DNA from: Lethocerus indicus
Lineage: Eukaryota > Arthropoda > Insecta > Hemiptera > Belostomatidae
Length of the DNA stretch: 64,000 nucleotides
Direction: 5' to 3'
NCBI GenBank assembly: GCA_019843655.1
Contig: JACDQD010000109.1
Coordinates: 31,001 to 95,000 of the forward strand
The notes beneath the pieces are model-generated. The model saw only the letters and a program-made list of their open reading frames with translations. It was not told the origin of the DNA and did no database searches. Within the stretch, counting starts at the first letter, position 1. Every line of letters begins with the position of its first letter. Both the position numbers and the translations under genes were made by a program. This document shows, in pieces, positions 12,730-25,139 of this stretch.

Positions 12730-13600
12730 CTGAAAAAGGGAACGGAAGGGCCGGTCAAATCAAATAACATCGCCGAATTTCGTACAGAATCCTTTATATT
12801 AGAGAAAGGACAAAAAAGGAAACTCTCCTGAGGCGGGTCATCGAGGTTTGGCCGAAAAATGGCGATAAAATCTTCCCTCGAGACCTTTCTCAACCGATTC
12901 AATGATAAATTCGAATTTTAAAACTTGCGCCGCGGCTACATCAACAACGGACCTAACTGCACAATCTTCAGTTTTAATTATAATTTTAATTACTTTCAGC
13001 AAAACGGATTATTCCCATAATCTGCTTCCTCGAGGGACCGGAGGCCGCCACAAGAATCGTGATAATAAAAACAACAACAACAATTTGATATGATTTTTTT
13101 TTATCGAAGTATTTTTTTTTCACGACTACAAGTGAAAGTGAAGAAAACTGACACGCCGCTACTGAAGACGGCGAGCGGCCGAAACCGGTCTGAGGCTCAG
13201 AGGAGACGGAGAAACGTCACGAACCTACAGTCGATTGATAATTGAAGTTTTCAATCGATAATTGTCATTTAATTAGGACGTAACTGGAGCACGTTGATGC
13301 GTTCCAAACGGGCAAATGATGCAATCCGACGATAGGACATTGCGCCGTTTGTGGGCCAGCGATGATTTCACGCACTGAAGAAGACCGGAGAAACGCTTCC
13401 TTAAAAGGTGAAGAAGGATGGAAAAGTCCGCTTCAATACGCTTTTTCTGTACGAACGTTTCGTGACCAATTTTAACCACAAGTTGAACAATTTCCGTCCA
13501 ACAGTGGATTCGCTATCGGGGGCTACATCCGGATAAACGACCCCCAACCACCCCCAAAACCGACTTAAACAGAAATTTTGGACTCTTAAGGCCATTAGGT
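12730..13600. other. Mostly unique intronic sequence with one foldback half
   Basis: Nothing coding is recognised. A right half of the foldback element with its tail (GCTACTGAAGACGGCGAGCGG, CCGAAACCGGTCTGAGG, GAAACGTCACGAACCTACAG) lies at about 13155-13245. The rest looks single copy. Confidence 0.7.
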
Positions 13601-14090
13601 ATGTCTGGGGTTAGCAAGGAGACATCCGACATCGTTCACGTCCGGAAATTCCAGAGTTTCCAACCGTACAATCCCACGACCTAAAAGGTGGACCCCCGGG
13701 TTTCGAAGTTCTACTCGTCCTTAGGACGATTATCCTGGATTATTGTGGATTCCCAGTGGATCCTAGTGGATTATCCTCGCCCGCCCATTTTATCCAGCCT
13801 TTAAACCCAACTGGGACAGCGGTTCAAAATCGGTCCGTCTATCGGTACGGGATCGTAACCGTCTGGAACCGGAACCGGCCGACCTATCCGATCGGTTTGG
13901 ATCGCCTCTTTGGGGATTGACCGGTTTTGTTCTATTTTTGTACACGTCCTGTCTGGAGCTGTCTGGAGATTTCTCCAGACGGACGGACGGCCCTCTGTAC
14001 GTCGGCGACGACCTCGTTCCCCGAAAATCCCCGTTTCCCCTCATCCCTAAATCCACTCGTTCAGAGTCCCTTTCCCGTCCTAAAAATATA
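13600..14090 (-). repeat. Diverged copies of the 216-bp hairpin-module family, inverted
   Basis: TTTCCAACCGTACAATCCC (about 13656) and CCCCGTTTCCCCTCATCCC with AAATCCACTCGTTCAGAGTC (about 14026-14065) are reverse-complement relatives of phrases in the 22.9-23.6 and 44.1-45.0 kb arrays. The segment is heavily diverged. Confidence 0.6.
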
Positions 14091-15015
14091 AATATATATA
14101 TATACTAAAGCAGCTCCATACACAGCGTTCAATGAAACCGTTCAGCCGAGAACTAAAAAAAAAAAAATTCATATTTCCAAATTTTCATTCAACCTCCTCC
14201 CAAGTCTGGCATTCCGCGCCAGAATTCAAGATACAAATTTAACGAAAATTTCACTGTCACAGTAATACAGTTCCGAAATAGCGCGTTATTTTTAGGTTTT
14301 TGTTTTTGAAACGTTTCAGTTTTCATATTTCCCAATTGTCGGACGTCGGAGGCGAAAAAGTGCCCTTGGAATTAGGGCGAAATCCGTTCGTATCGTCCCC
14401 ATATTGACGTCGTCCATAAACGGCATATTTCCAATAGGATTTTTTGGCCCTTTCGGTTGACCAGACGCCGTTTTAGCAGAAAAATAGAAAAGCGCAGGAG
14501 AAAACTTGAAAACGAGTAAATTTGGACTGGGCAAAATATAAAAAATAAATAAAGGAAAATTCTTAACGGATACAGGACCGTTTCCAGAAAATATCGTTCT
14601 GCCGGATCCCCGATGATGGAGCCGTTTAGGAGTTCCGAAAGCAAAACCCTTCCAGGGAAAAATCCAGGGTCAACTGATTGTTCAAATAGGTCGGAACTAA
14701 TTATTATTTCACCGGTGAAAAGCGGTGAATTTCATCCGTATAAGGAGAAAGATCCGCACAAAGAGAGAGACAAAAAACACTAAAAACGGCGCAACGAATT
14801 ATCTCGGGGAGAATTTCAGATTATCGCCCCCATTCCCCAATGAGTGCATATCATCGGGGAAAGAAAACACAGAAATAGAATTCTCTTGACTTTTAACGAG
14901 GACGAAGATTAAATATGGTGACGATATCCTTGTGCGACGTCAATTAATAATATACTTTTCTCCGGGGACAAAAACCTCGTCAGAATTCACTCGCTACATT
15001 TCGAGTGAAAACATA
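14091..15015. other. Intronic sequence, no feature recognised
   Basis: A short (TA)n tract lies at about 14086-14104. I see no exon, RNA gene or known repeat in the rest. Confidence 0.6.
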
Positions 15016-15660
15016 GGGTTAAAAAAACGTGGCCCGAAAATGCCGTTTTTTGGTCCAAAAATGGCACTTTTAAGACGTAAAATCGGCCCCAAAATGCGGT
15101 TTTTAGGCCCAAAAATGGCATCTTTGGACGCGAATTTGGTCCATAAATGCGGTTTTTTGGTCCAAAAATGGCATTTTAAGACGTATAATTGGCCCTAAAA
15201 TGAGGTTTTTAGACCCAAAAATGGCATGTTTAGACGCAAAATTGGTCCGTAAATGGCATTTTTAGACGCGAAATTGGCCCAAAAATGCTGTTTTTAGGCC
15301 CAAAAATGGCATTTGTAGACGCGAATATGGCCCGAAAATCGGTTTTGGTCCAAAAATGGCACTTTAAGACGTAAAAATCGGCCTAAAATGCGGTTTTAGG
15401 CCCAAAAATGGCATTTTAGACGCAAAATTGGTCCATAAAAGCGGGTTTTGGTCCAAAACTGACATTTTAGACGTAAAATTGGCCCTAAAATGCGGTTTTA
15501 GGCACTAAAATGCGGTTTTAGGCCCAAAAATGGCCTTTTAGACGCATTTTGGCGAAAATGCGGTTTTAGGCCCAAAAATGGCATTTAGACGCATTTGGCC
15601 CAAAATGCGGTTTTAGGCCCAAAAATGAGGTTTTGACCCAAAAAACGCAATCGCTAATTA
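15016..15660 (+). repeat. GCGGTTTT/CCAAAAATGG satellite, plus orientation
   Basis: Same family as 9546-12400. Unit phrases include TTTGGTCCAAAAATGGCA, TTTAAGACGTAAAATCGGCC and AAAATGCGGTTTTTAGGCCC. It lacks the CTTCAGGAGTC module, so it is a different subarray. Confidence 0.92.
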
Positions 15661-16300
15661 ATTTTAGTGTCCCATCGGAGGGGCGAATTGCGATGTCCGA
15701 CGGAGGGTCGACCGAGTGCAAGGGGTGAAAAATCGACTTGGGGCGGGTGTTATTCGTTCAAATCCGGGTGTGACCCAAAGACTGAAAACTACCGACCGTG
15801 CGGGCTACGAACTGGTTCCAATCGTGGAAGGAGCGTGTCCTGCAGAGCAGCATAGTCTGCATACGGTGCATACGGTATGGGGGCGGTGATGCACACGATC
15901 TGAAAAGACTGAAAAGCTTTTACAATCTGCAGCGGCCCCCATTTTACTCCTGTAAACTGGCGGAAAATTGGATTTGGCCGGCGCGTTTATGCTGCGCCCA
16001 CCGTTCAGTCAACAATGGGCGAAATGGGCGCGCCGCAAAACAACTCTCAATTCGGCTTAACCCCATTCAATTTTCGACAATTACGGGACGGGGACCAGGT
16101 CACAGCCGGACAGGGTTCTCTCACTCTCTACACAATCGCCGGTTTCGGCCGTCCGCCGTCTTCAATAGCGCGGCGTCGGTCACTTTCGGCGCACCGCCGC
16201 TGCGCCACTTGTCTGTACAAACAGTGGTGGCAGGCGGTGAAGACCGGAAAAAACAGCTACGGAAAAGTGGCGAAAGTGACTACTGAAGACGGCCAACTAA
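15661..16300. other. Unique island between satellites, with a foldback copy
   Basis: GC-richer sequence has long open frames on the plus strand (15798-16286 and 16015-16323). The second contains a protein-like stretch, NNSQFGLTPFNFRQLRDGDQ, then VTAGQGSLTLYT. From about 16133 the frames run into a foldback element (CGGTTTCGGCCGTCCGCCGTC, then TTCAATAGCG, to GACTACTGAAGACGG at 16277), so much of the frame is transposon-derived. No family is recognised. Confidence 0.45.
16133..16292. mobile_element. Foldback element copy
   Basis: The left arm is GGTTTCGGCCGTCCGCCGTC with CTTCAATAGCG. The right arm is GACTACTGAAGACGG. The core of about 110 bp includes GTCACTTTCGGCGCACCGCC. It is diverged from the other copies. 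Confidence 0.7.
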
Positions 16301-16758
16301 ATTGGCCTAAAACGCGGTTTTAGACCAAAAGGCATTTTTAGGCGCAAAATTCGCCCTAAATTGCGGTTTTAGGACCAAAATGGCATTTTAGGCGCAAATT
16401 CGCCATAAATTGCGGTTTTAGGCCCAAAATGGCATTTTTAGAGAATTTGGCCCAAATATGCGGTTTTTTGGTCGAAATATGGCATTTTTAAGACGTAAAT
16501 TGGCCCTAAAATGCGGTTTTGGCCAAAAATGGCATTTTAGACCAAAATTGGCCCGAAAATGCGGTTTTTAGGCCCAAAAATGGTATTTTTTGACGCGAAA
16601 TTGGCCCAAAAATGCGGTTTTTTGGTCCAAAAATGTCATTTTAAGACGTAAAATTAACCCTAAAATACGGTTTTAGGCCCAAAAATGGCACTTTTAGACG
16701 CAAGATTGGCCCAAAAATGGCATTTTTAGACGCGAATTTGGCCCGAAAATGCGGTTTT
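16300..16758 (+). repeat. GCGGTTTT/CCAAAAATGG satellite, plus orientation
   Basis: This continues the 15.0-kb array after the unique island and runs directly into the 104-bp satellite at about 16759. Confidence 0.92.
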
Positions 16759-19395
16759 TAACCTAAATTTTCGATTTCCGACCCCTCCTTTTAGGGGCAA
16801 GTGTAGCTCACATTAATACACTTGTGGGTGCAATATGGGGCCGATATCTGAAAATTTTCGAAAAACCTAAATTTTCGATTTCCGACCCCTCCTTTTAGGG
16901 GCAAGTGTAGCTCACATAAATACACTTGTGGGTGCAATATGGGGCCGATATCTGAAAATTTTCGAAAAACCTAAATTTTCGATTTCCGACCCCTCCTTTT
17001 AGGGGCAAGTGTAGCTCACATTAATACACTTGTGGGTGCAATATGGGGCCGATATCTGAAAATTTTCGAAAACCTAAATTTTCGATTTCCGACCCCTCCT
17101 TTTAGGGGCAAGTGTAGCTCACATTAATACACTTGTGGGTGCAATATGGGGCCGATATCTGAAAATTTTCGAAAAACCTAAATTTTCGATTTCCGACCCC
17201 TCCTTTTAGGGGCAAGTGTAGCTCACATTAATACACTTGTGGGTGCAATATGGGGCCGATATCTGAAAATTTTCGAAAAACCTAAATTTTCGATTTCCGA
17301 CCCCTCCTTTTAGGGGCAAGTGTAGCTCACATTAATACACTTGTGGGTGCAATATGGGGCCGATATCTGAAAATTTTCGAAAACCTAAATTTTCGATTTC
17401 CGAAAGCCCCTCCTTTTAGGGGCAAGTGTAGCTCACATTAAATACACTTGTGGGTGCAATATGGGGCCGATATCTGAAAATTTTCGAAAACCTAAATTTT
17501 CGATTTCCGACCCTCCTTTTAGGGGCAAGTGTAAAACCTAAATTTTCGCTCACATTAATACACTTGTGGGTGCAATATGGGGCCGATATCTGAAAATTTT
17601 CGAAAACCTAAATTTTCGATTTCCGACCCCCGACCCCTCCTTTTAGGGGCAAGTGTAGCTCACATTAATACACTTGTGGGTGCAATATATCTGAAAATTT
17701 TCGAAAACCTAAATTTTCGGCCGATATCTGAAATGGGGCCGATTTTTTTCGAAAACCTAAATTTTCGATTTCCGACCCCTCCTTTTAGGGGCAAGTGTAG
17801 CTCACATTAATACACTTGTGGGTGCAATATGGGGCCGATATCTGAAAATTTTCGAAAAACCTAAATTTTCGATTTCCGACCCCTCCTTTTAGGGGCAAGT
17901 GTAGCTCACATTAATACACTTGTGGGTGCAATATGGGGCCGATATCTGAAAATTTTCGAAAACCTAAATTTTCGATTTCCGACCCTCCTTTTAGGGGCAA
18001 GTGTAGCTCACATTAATACACTTGTGGGTGCAATATGGGGCCGATATCTGAAAATTTTCGAAAAACCTAAATTTTCGATTTCCAGGCCCTCCTTTTAGGG
18101 GCAAGTGTAGCTCACATTAATACACTTGTGGGTGCAATATGGGGCCGATATCTGAAAATTTTCGAAAAACCTAAATTTTCGATTTCCGACCCTCCTTTTA
18201 GGGGCAAGTGTAGCTCACATTAATACACTTGTGGGTGCAATATGGGGCCGATATCTGAAAATTTTCGAAAAACCTAAATTTTCGATTTCCGACCCCTCCT
18301 TTTAGGGGCAAGTGTAGCTCACATTAATACACTTGTGGGTGCAATATGGGGCCGATATCTGAAAATTTTCGAAAAACCTAAATTTTCGATTTCCGACTCC
18401 TCCTTTTAGGGGCAAGTGTAGCTCACATTAATACACTTGTGGGTGCAATATGGGGCCGATATCTGAAAATTTTCGAAAAACCTAAATTTTCGATTTCCGA
18501 CCCTCCTTTTAGGGGCAAGTGTAGCTCACATTAAATACACTTGTGGGTGCAATATGGGGCCGATATCTGAAAATTTTCGAAAAACCTAAATTTTCGATTT
18601 CCGACCCTCCTTTTAGGGGCAAGTGTAGCTCACATTAATACACTTGTGGGTGCAATATGGGGCCGATATCTGAAAATTTTCGAAAACCTAAATTTTCGAT
18701 TTCCGACCCCTCCTTTTAGGGGCAAGTGTAGCTCACATTAATACACTTGTGGGTGCAATATGGGGCCGATATCTGAAAATTTTCGAAAAACCTAAATTTT
18801 CGATTTCCGACTCCTCCTTTTAGGGGCAAGTGTAGCTCACATTAATACACTTGTGGGTGCAATATGGGGCCGATATCTGAAAATTTTCGAAAACCTAAAT
18901 TTTCGATTTCCAGGCCCTCCTTTTAGGGGCAAGTGTAGCTCACATTAATACACTTGTGGGTGCAATATGGGGCCGATATCTGAAAATTTTCGAAAACCTA
19001 AATTTTCGATTTCCGACCCCTCCTTTTAGGGGCAAGTGTAGCTCACATTAATACACTTGTGGGTGCAATATGGGGCCGATATCTGAAAATTTTCGAAAAA
19101 CCTAAATTTTCGATTTCCGACCCCTCCTTTTAGGGGCAAGTGTAGCTCACATTAATACACTTGTGGGTGCAATATGGGGCCGATATCTGAAAATTTTCGA
19201 AAAACCTAAATTTTCGATTTCCGACCCCTCCTTTTAGGGGCAAGTGTAGCTCACATTAATACACTTGTGGGTGCAATATGGGGCCGATATCTGAAAATTT
19301 TCGAAAAACCTAAATTTTCGATTTCCGACCCCTCCTTTAGGGGCAAGTGTAACTCACTTTAAGTACACTTGTGGGTGCAATATGGGGCCGATTTG
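16759..19395 (+). repeat. 104-bp satellite array, about 25 copies
   Basis: The unit starts ACCTAAATTTTCGATTTCCG and passes through ACCCCTCCTTTTAGGGGCAA, GTGTAGCTCACATTAATACA and CTTGTGGGTGCAATATGGGG to CCGATATCTGAAAATTTTCG. Starts at 16761, 16865, 16969 and 17072 give a period of 103-104 bp. Most units are near-identical, with 1-2-base differences. Between about 17480 and 17770 units are scrambled, with partial duplications. The final unit near 19330 is diverged (AACTCACTTTAAGTACACTT). CCTCCTTTTAGGGG and ACACTTGTGGGTG are constant in all units. Confidence 0.97.
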
Positions 19396-21560
19396 AAAAA
19401 ATTTTTCGATCTGAGGGGCAAATTTTTTGGTCAAAATAGATTCGAAAATTTTTTGGTAATTTGAATGGGGCGAAAAAATTTTGGTCCAAATATGAAAATT
19501 TTGACCCCAATAATATGCGGTTTTAGGTCCAAAAAAATGGCATTTTAGACGTAAAATTGGTCCTAAAATGCGGTTTTGGCCCAAAAGGGCAATTTTAGAA
19601 GCAAAAATGGCCCAAAAATGCGGTTTTTTGGTCCAAATATGGCATTTTTTGACGTAAAATTGGCCTTAAAATGCGGTTTTCAGGCCCAAAAATGACATTT
19701 TTTGACGCGAATTGGTCCGAAAATGCGATTTTTAGATTTTCCATTTTGGGACAAAACCGCATTATTGGACCAATTTTGCCCAATTTCGCGTCTAAAATGC
19801 CATTTTTGGGCCCAAAAATAAAATCGGTCCTAAAACCGCAATTTTGGGCCTAAAACCGGTCCAATTTTTAGACCAAAAATCGTTTAAAATACCATTTTTG
19901 CCTAAAAACCGCATTTTTGGGCCTAAAAACCGCATTTTCGGTCCAATTTCGCGTCTAAAAATGCTATTTTTGGGCCTAAAAATCGCTTTTTTGGGCCAAA
20001 ATTGCGTCTAAAAATGTCATTTTGGGCTTAAAAATCGCATTTTCGGACCAATTTTGTGTCTAAAAATACCATTTTTGACCCTAAAAACCGCATTTTCGGA
20101 CCAATTTTGCGTCTAAAAATACCATTTCTGGACCTAAAAACCGCATTTTCGGTCCAATTTCGCGTCTAAAAATGCTATTTTTGGGCCTAAAAATCGCTTT
20201 TTTGGGCCAAAATTGCGTCTAAAAATGTCATTTTGGGCTTAAAAATCGCATTTTCGGACCAATTTTGTGTCTAAAAATACCATTTTTGACCCTAAAAACC
20301 GCATTTTCGGTCCAATTTTGCGTCTAAAAATGCCATTTTTGGGCCTAAAAACCGCATTTTCCGTCCAATTTTGCGTCTAAAAATGCCATTTTTGGTCCTA
20401 AAAACCGCAATTTAGGGCCTAAACACCGCATTTTCGGTCCAATTTTGCGTTTAAAAATGCCATTTTTGGACCTCAAAACCGCATTTTCGGTCCAATTTTT
20501 CGTTTAAAGATGCCATTTATAGACCAAAAAACCGCATTTTGGGCCAAAATTGGGTCTAAAAATGCCATTTTGGGCCTAAAAATCGCATTTTTCGGCCAAA
20601 TTCTCGTCTCAAAATGTCATTTTGGGGCCTAAAAACCTCATTTTAGGTCCATTTTTACTCTAAAAATGCCATTTTTAAATTCGCGTCTAAAAGTCCATTT
20701 TGGGACAAAACCGCATTTTGGGCCAAATTCGTCTAAAATGCCATTTTTGGACCAAAAACCGCATTTTGGGGAAATTTTGCGTCTAAACTGCCATTTTGGA
20801 CCAAAAACCGCATTTTCGGACCAATTTTGGGTCTAAAAATACCATTTTGGGCGTAAAAATACCATTTTGGGCTTAAAATCGCATTTTCGGACCAATTTTG
20901 GGTCTAAAAATACCATTTTGGCCCTAAAACCGCATTTTCGGTCAATTTTGCGTCAAAATTCCATTTTTGGGCCTAAAACCGCATTTTTTGGGCCAAATTC
21001 TCGTCTCAAAATGTCATTTTCGGACCGAAAAAAGCATTTTTGGCCATTCGCGTTTAAAATACCATTTATGGACCAAAACCGCATTTATGGACCAATTTTT
21101 CGTCTAAAATGCCATTTTGGGCCTAAAATTTTAGACGCGAATTTGGACCAAATTTATTTTGGTCCAAAATGGCATTATTTGACTTAAAATTGCCCTAAAA
21201 TGCGGTTTTCAGGCCCAAAATATTTTAGACGCGAATTTGGACCAAATTTATTTTGGTCCAAAATGGCATTATTTGACTTAAAATTGCCCTAAAATGCGGT
21301 TTTCAGGCCCAAAATTGGCATTTTAGATGCGAATTTGGCCCAAATTTGCGGTTTTGGTCCAAAAATGGCATTTTTGACGTAAATTGCCCCTAAAATGCTG
21401 TTTTCAGGCCCAAAATGGCATTTTTAGACCATTTTGGGTCAAAAACCGCATTATTGGGCCAAATTCGCGTCTAAAAATGCCATTTTGGGCCTAAAATCGA
21501 AGTTGGCTCAAAATGCGGTTTTGGTCCAAAAATTGTATTCTTAGATGTAAAATTGGCCCG
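19396..21560. repeat. GCGGTTTT satellite with two strand switches
   Basis: From 19500 to about 19735 the units read in plus orientation (AAAATGCGGTTTT, GGCCCAAAAATG). From about 19736 to 21130 they read as the reverse complement (CCATTTTTGGGCCTAAAAA, CCGCATTTTCGGTCC, AATTTTGCGTC). From about 21131 to 21545 they return to plus. A block of about 115 bp (TTTTAGACGCGAATTTGGACC onward) is duplicated at 21128 and 21224. Confidence 0.9.
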
Positions 21561-22207
21561 CGCTAAAATGCGACCGAAACCGGCGAGAGGAGACAGAAAC
21601 GTACGGTCTTCCAAACCCTAGCAGACCACAAACAGGTACGTTTAACTATTAATTTACAGTTTAAAATACCTTTATACAGTTACCTCTAAAGCGTTTTTTT
21701 GTTGAAAACTATCCATACAGAAAATTGAGACAAGATTTATGCTATCGAAACAGGAATTAAAACTAGTATATAACACTATTAATTAATATTTCTGCATCGT
21801 TTCACACAGAAGATGGACAACAACCGATTCTTCGGTTTTTTTCGGTGTTTTAGATTTATTTTTTTAATTTGTGTCCCAACGAAATTCTGACGGAAAATCA
21901 GAAGAAATATAATTTTAAAAAAAAGGGGGTAACTTTGTCCACGATTTTGCCTGGATTTTAAGTCTTCAGAAGAAGAAAAAGAGTATGAATTCGGTGGCTG
22001 TGTGATATTATATCTCTAGGCCTAGTGGTCCAGTGCACGGGCTTAAAATGGGCGTAGTCCGTGCACTAAATATAGGAGAGGGCCGCTAGAAATAGTGCAC
22101 GGGGGGGGTGGGGGTGGGAGGTTGGCAGGGATGGAAACCGGCGGCCGTGTGCCAACTTCACTCTCGCCTCTCAAATAGCGAGGGGAGAGAGGAGGGAGGG
22201 AGGGAGG

Positions 22208-22253
<46 letters not shown>
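21561..22253. other. Unique intronic sequence with a foldback tail and a (GA)n tract
   Basis: A foldback right fragment with tail (GACCGAAACCGGCGAGAGG, AGAAACGTACGGTCTTCC, GCAGACCACAAACAGGT) lies at about 21570-21637. A (GGGA)n/(GA)n tract of about 65 bp at 22190-22252 abuts the left end of the next MITE. The remainder looks single copy. Confidence 0.7.
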
Positions 22254-22255
<2 letters not shown>

Positions 22256-22648
22256 GTGGTCCAAAAAAATGTATCCACCGTTTAACAGTCCATAACTTGT
22301 AAACTGATTGACGGATCTGTGTCTCATTTTTGGTGAAAGTGTAGCTTAAAGTCCGACTTAAAGATATCATCACACTGTAGGTGTTCGAAACGGTCACCGT
22401 TAACTAAAATCCACACACAGAAAAACGATGGATTCTCGAAGTTCATCCAATGTGAACTCTGGCTTTTGTGTCGATAAACGACGTCCTTTAGTGTTGCCCC
22501 TCCCCCCCCCAGGGATTATCGTCGAGATAAGCCCTGTACGGCGCTATTGCCCGAACTATAACGCGTACCGAAAACGAGAGACAACTCCGTGCAAGTCGGT
22601 CTGCAAGTTATGGACTTTTAAACGGTGGATACATTTTTGGACCACCCT
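22254..22648 (+). mobile_element. MITE-like element, subfamily B
   Basis: The left terminus is GGGTGGTCCAAAAAAATGTA with TCCACCGTTTAA. The right terminus is its inverse, TTAAACGGTGGATACATTTT then GGACCACCC. The subterminal TAACTTG..AACTGATTGACGG is also inverted. The core (GAAGTTCATCCAATGTGAAC, CGATAAACGACGTCCTTTAG, C-run, GATTATCGTCGAGATAAGCC) differs from the common core and is shared only with the copy at 32492-32898, in opposite orientation. There is no open frame for a transposase. Confidence 0.88.
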
Positions 22649-22899
22649 CTGTATATATGTATTAACGAGGGGGCAATGTGACCGAGAGGAGAAGGGAAGA
22701 ACTTAACGGGGGGGCGGGGATCACTTGACGGTTTGGGCACTGATTCAATTAGGCCCTGGAATCGAGAGACGATCCAACACTTCCGCCTAATCCCTTTTAT
22801 TCCTGCGTGGACTCACCCCACCATATCCCCATCGCCGTCACCGTCCGTGACTCATCCATCTCGGACTGGTCACCGTACCGCACCACACGCCCATATTAT

Positions 22900-23640
22900 G
22901 TTTCCGACGGCGGGTGACGCTACAAGATGGACGGGCGGGAGAGGAAAAGGGACTGGACGAGTGGATTGTGGGGGATGAAGGAAGAAAGGGCGGTAGAGTG
23001 GAACTTCGGGACTTCGACTGTCGGGGGTATGTTGAGGTCATGGTGGATTGTGCGGTTGGAAACATACCCCGGGGGAGCATTAAGGATGTTAGAAAGGACT
23101 TTAAACTGGAATCTCTGGACACGGAGAGGATGTCGGACGTCTCCCGGAGGAACCCCAGCATGGCGGGAGAGGAAAGGGACTGAACGAGTGGATTTCGGGG
23201 ATGAGGGGAAAGGGCGGAACCGGGATTTTCTGACTTCGTCGGGGTATGTTGAGGTCATGGTGGATTGTGCGGTTGGAAACATACCCCAGGAGGGAGGGCA
23301 TTAAGGACGAAGGACTTTGACTGGAATCTCTGGACGGAGAGATGTCGGACGTCTCCCGGAGGAACCCCAGTAGGGCTCTAAGAAGATCTCTGGGGGATAA
23401 TGGACAGGCAGGAGAGAAAAGGACTGGACGAGTGGATTAGGGATGAGGAAAGGGCGGGGGTATGTTGAGGTCATGGTGGATTGTGCGGTTGGAAACATAC
23501 CGGGAGCATTAAGGATGTTAGGAAGGACTTTGACTGGAATCTCTGGACGTGTCGGATCTTGGAACCCAGCGGGAGAGGAAAAGGGACTGGGGAGTCGCAT
23601 GGTGGAAACATACCCGAGGGAGCATTAAGTATATCAGGAA
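22900..23640 (+). repeat. Tandem repeat with a conserved hairpin module, period about 216 bp
   Basis: Three and a half units occur. Each has GGGGTATGTT...AACATACCCC (arms at about 23024-23033 and 23061-23070) enclosing GAGGTCATGGTGGATTGTGC. Then follow AAGGACTTTGACTGGAATCT, CTGGACGGAGAGATGTCGG, ACGTCTCCCGGAGGAACCCC and GAGAGGAAAAGGGACTGGAC. Units start at about 23024, 23241 and 23457. Frames are interrupted between units, so I treat this as a repeat and not a gene. Confidence 0.88.
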
Positions 23641-23770
23641 GGACTCAATTTGTTTAAGTATCACCTGAGGTCAATTTCGATGTCCGTTTCAGAAAACGGC
23701 GTCAACGCTCCAAACTTTGCTGTTCAAGTCGATTCTTATTTTTCAAAAAATTTCAAAATATCTTGAACTG

Positions 23771-23962
23771 TTGGGTCGGCAACTAAATAATTGCGGATTC
23801 TTCTTCTTCATCCCCGTTTTAGGTCGGGGCGAGTAAATAAACATTTCAGAGAATATACTCCCATAATAAGAGAATTTTGAAGGTATAAAAGTGAGTGAAA
23901 ATATACGTATAACGCCATATTTCTGGCGACGAAAATCCGGCAACGACTTAGTTGCCGAACTC
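23771..23962. mobile_element. Short mariner-like MITE (about 190 bp)
   Basis: The left end is GTCGGCAACTAAATAATTGC with GGATTC. The right end is GCAACGACTTAGTTGCCGAA with CTC, the inverted counterpart. The GGCAACTAAGTNATTGCGG form resembles, from memory, mariner-type termini. The interior is AT-rich and non-coding. A shorter relative lies at 28108-28190. Confidence 0.7.
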
Positions 23963-24654
23963 ATAGAAACGTCAATTTCGGTGGAATACTGCAGAAAATT
24001 CTGTATTTATTCCAGAAATGAATAAATCTGCCATAGAGCAGACGGCGAAACAATTACCTTATACGGACGGATCACAGTTGTCCATTCCGTACCGGAGAAT
24101 ACCGTTCAAACTGTGTACCGGGAATCGGGGTAAAACCGAATTTCCCGAATAAGGTAAGCGCGATGACGACCGACTAATTAATAATAATAAAAAAAAAAAC
24201 TGGTTTACTCGGCGAAAATACTCGGCCGAAAACGATAACGATACTTCCTCCGGGGAGAGACGCCCATCGAGCGCCGGCGTTGTCGTCGGAAATCGGAAAT
24301 GACGTTTAAAAAATTCAAGAAAAAAGAAAAAAAGGTAGAGAAAACGGCCGACTTCCGGCGGAGATAATATTTCGAGACAACGCTGAAAATACCCGGAAAT
24401 GCACGAAACGGGGGGGAGAGACAGACGTCACGACCGACAATCCCTGTCTGCGTTCTCGATTACGGACAACGCCCTTCGTAAAGAGAGAGAGAGAGAGAGT
24501 TGTTATTGAAAATTTCGTAAAAAAAAAAAAACGTAAATCGAGTACCGAGTAATTTTGTGGACAAAGGACGCCGTTTTCAATTATGCTGTAAAATAAAAAA
24601 AATTACAAAAGTTTTTCTGTCCGCCGGGGGTTGGAATACCGTAGGTTTTCGCGG
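23963..24654. other. Intronic sequence, no feature recognised
   Basis: This is single-copy-looking sequence with a short (GA)9 at about 24483-24500. Nothing coding is recognised. Confidence 0.6.
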
Positions 24655-24892
24655 TCTCGCCGGTTCGGTCTTTTTGGCCAGTAGACCGGCCGCTCGCCGT
24701 CTTCAGTAGCGGCTACCCCACCGCGTCACTGTGTCACACTTGTATACTGCTGGACATGTGCGTGAGTAGGGCCACCCCTCCCCCACCCCCCCAAGAAAAA
24801 ATCCGAAAGTGCCGAAAGTTACAGACACCGCGCTACTGAAGACGGGCGAGCGGCCGGTCTACTGGCGAGAAGACCGAAAAAATCGAAAATTT
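24655..24892. mobile_element. Foldback element, complete
   Basis: The left arm is GGTTCGGTC...AGTAGACCGGCCGCTCGCC, then GTCTTCAGTAGCGG. The right arm is CGCGCTACTGAAGACGGGCG, then AGCGGCCGGTCTACTGG. Arms are about 45 nt. The core of about 130 bp contains GTCACTGTGTCACACTTGTA and no open frame of note. Confidence 0.85.
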
Positions 24893-25139
24893 GCCGGAAA
24901 AAATTTGGGCGGCGGAGAGTTGTGCCGATAGTATCTCTGAATTAATACAGTAGATTAATAATTAAAATTTCTTTGCGAAATAAAATGAATTCCAAAGTCA
25001 AAATGTCGATTCTGCTCTGTACCCCAACGTGTCCGCGTCCGTTTTTCGGGGGTATTTTGTGGATGGAAAACAAGAATACAGTTTCGTGGATGAACGGAAC
25101 TGGCCGAAGATGGATACTTTTCGCGCGAGAACAACTGTA

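Noticed and set aside
22927..23304. Open frames in the 216-bp tandem family (YVEVMVDCAVGNIP)
   Set aside because: The frame is not kept across units, unit lengths are not multiples of three, and both strands are open because of low stop density.
23655..23700. Possible third ratchet site GACCTCAG|GTGATACT (minus strand)
   Set aside because: The pyrimidine tract is poor and the donor GTGATA is weak. It does not resemble the two accepted candidates.
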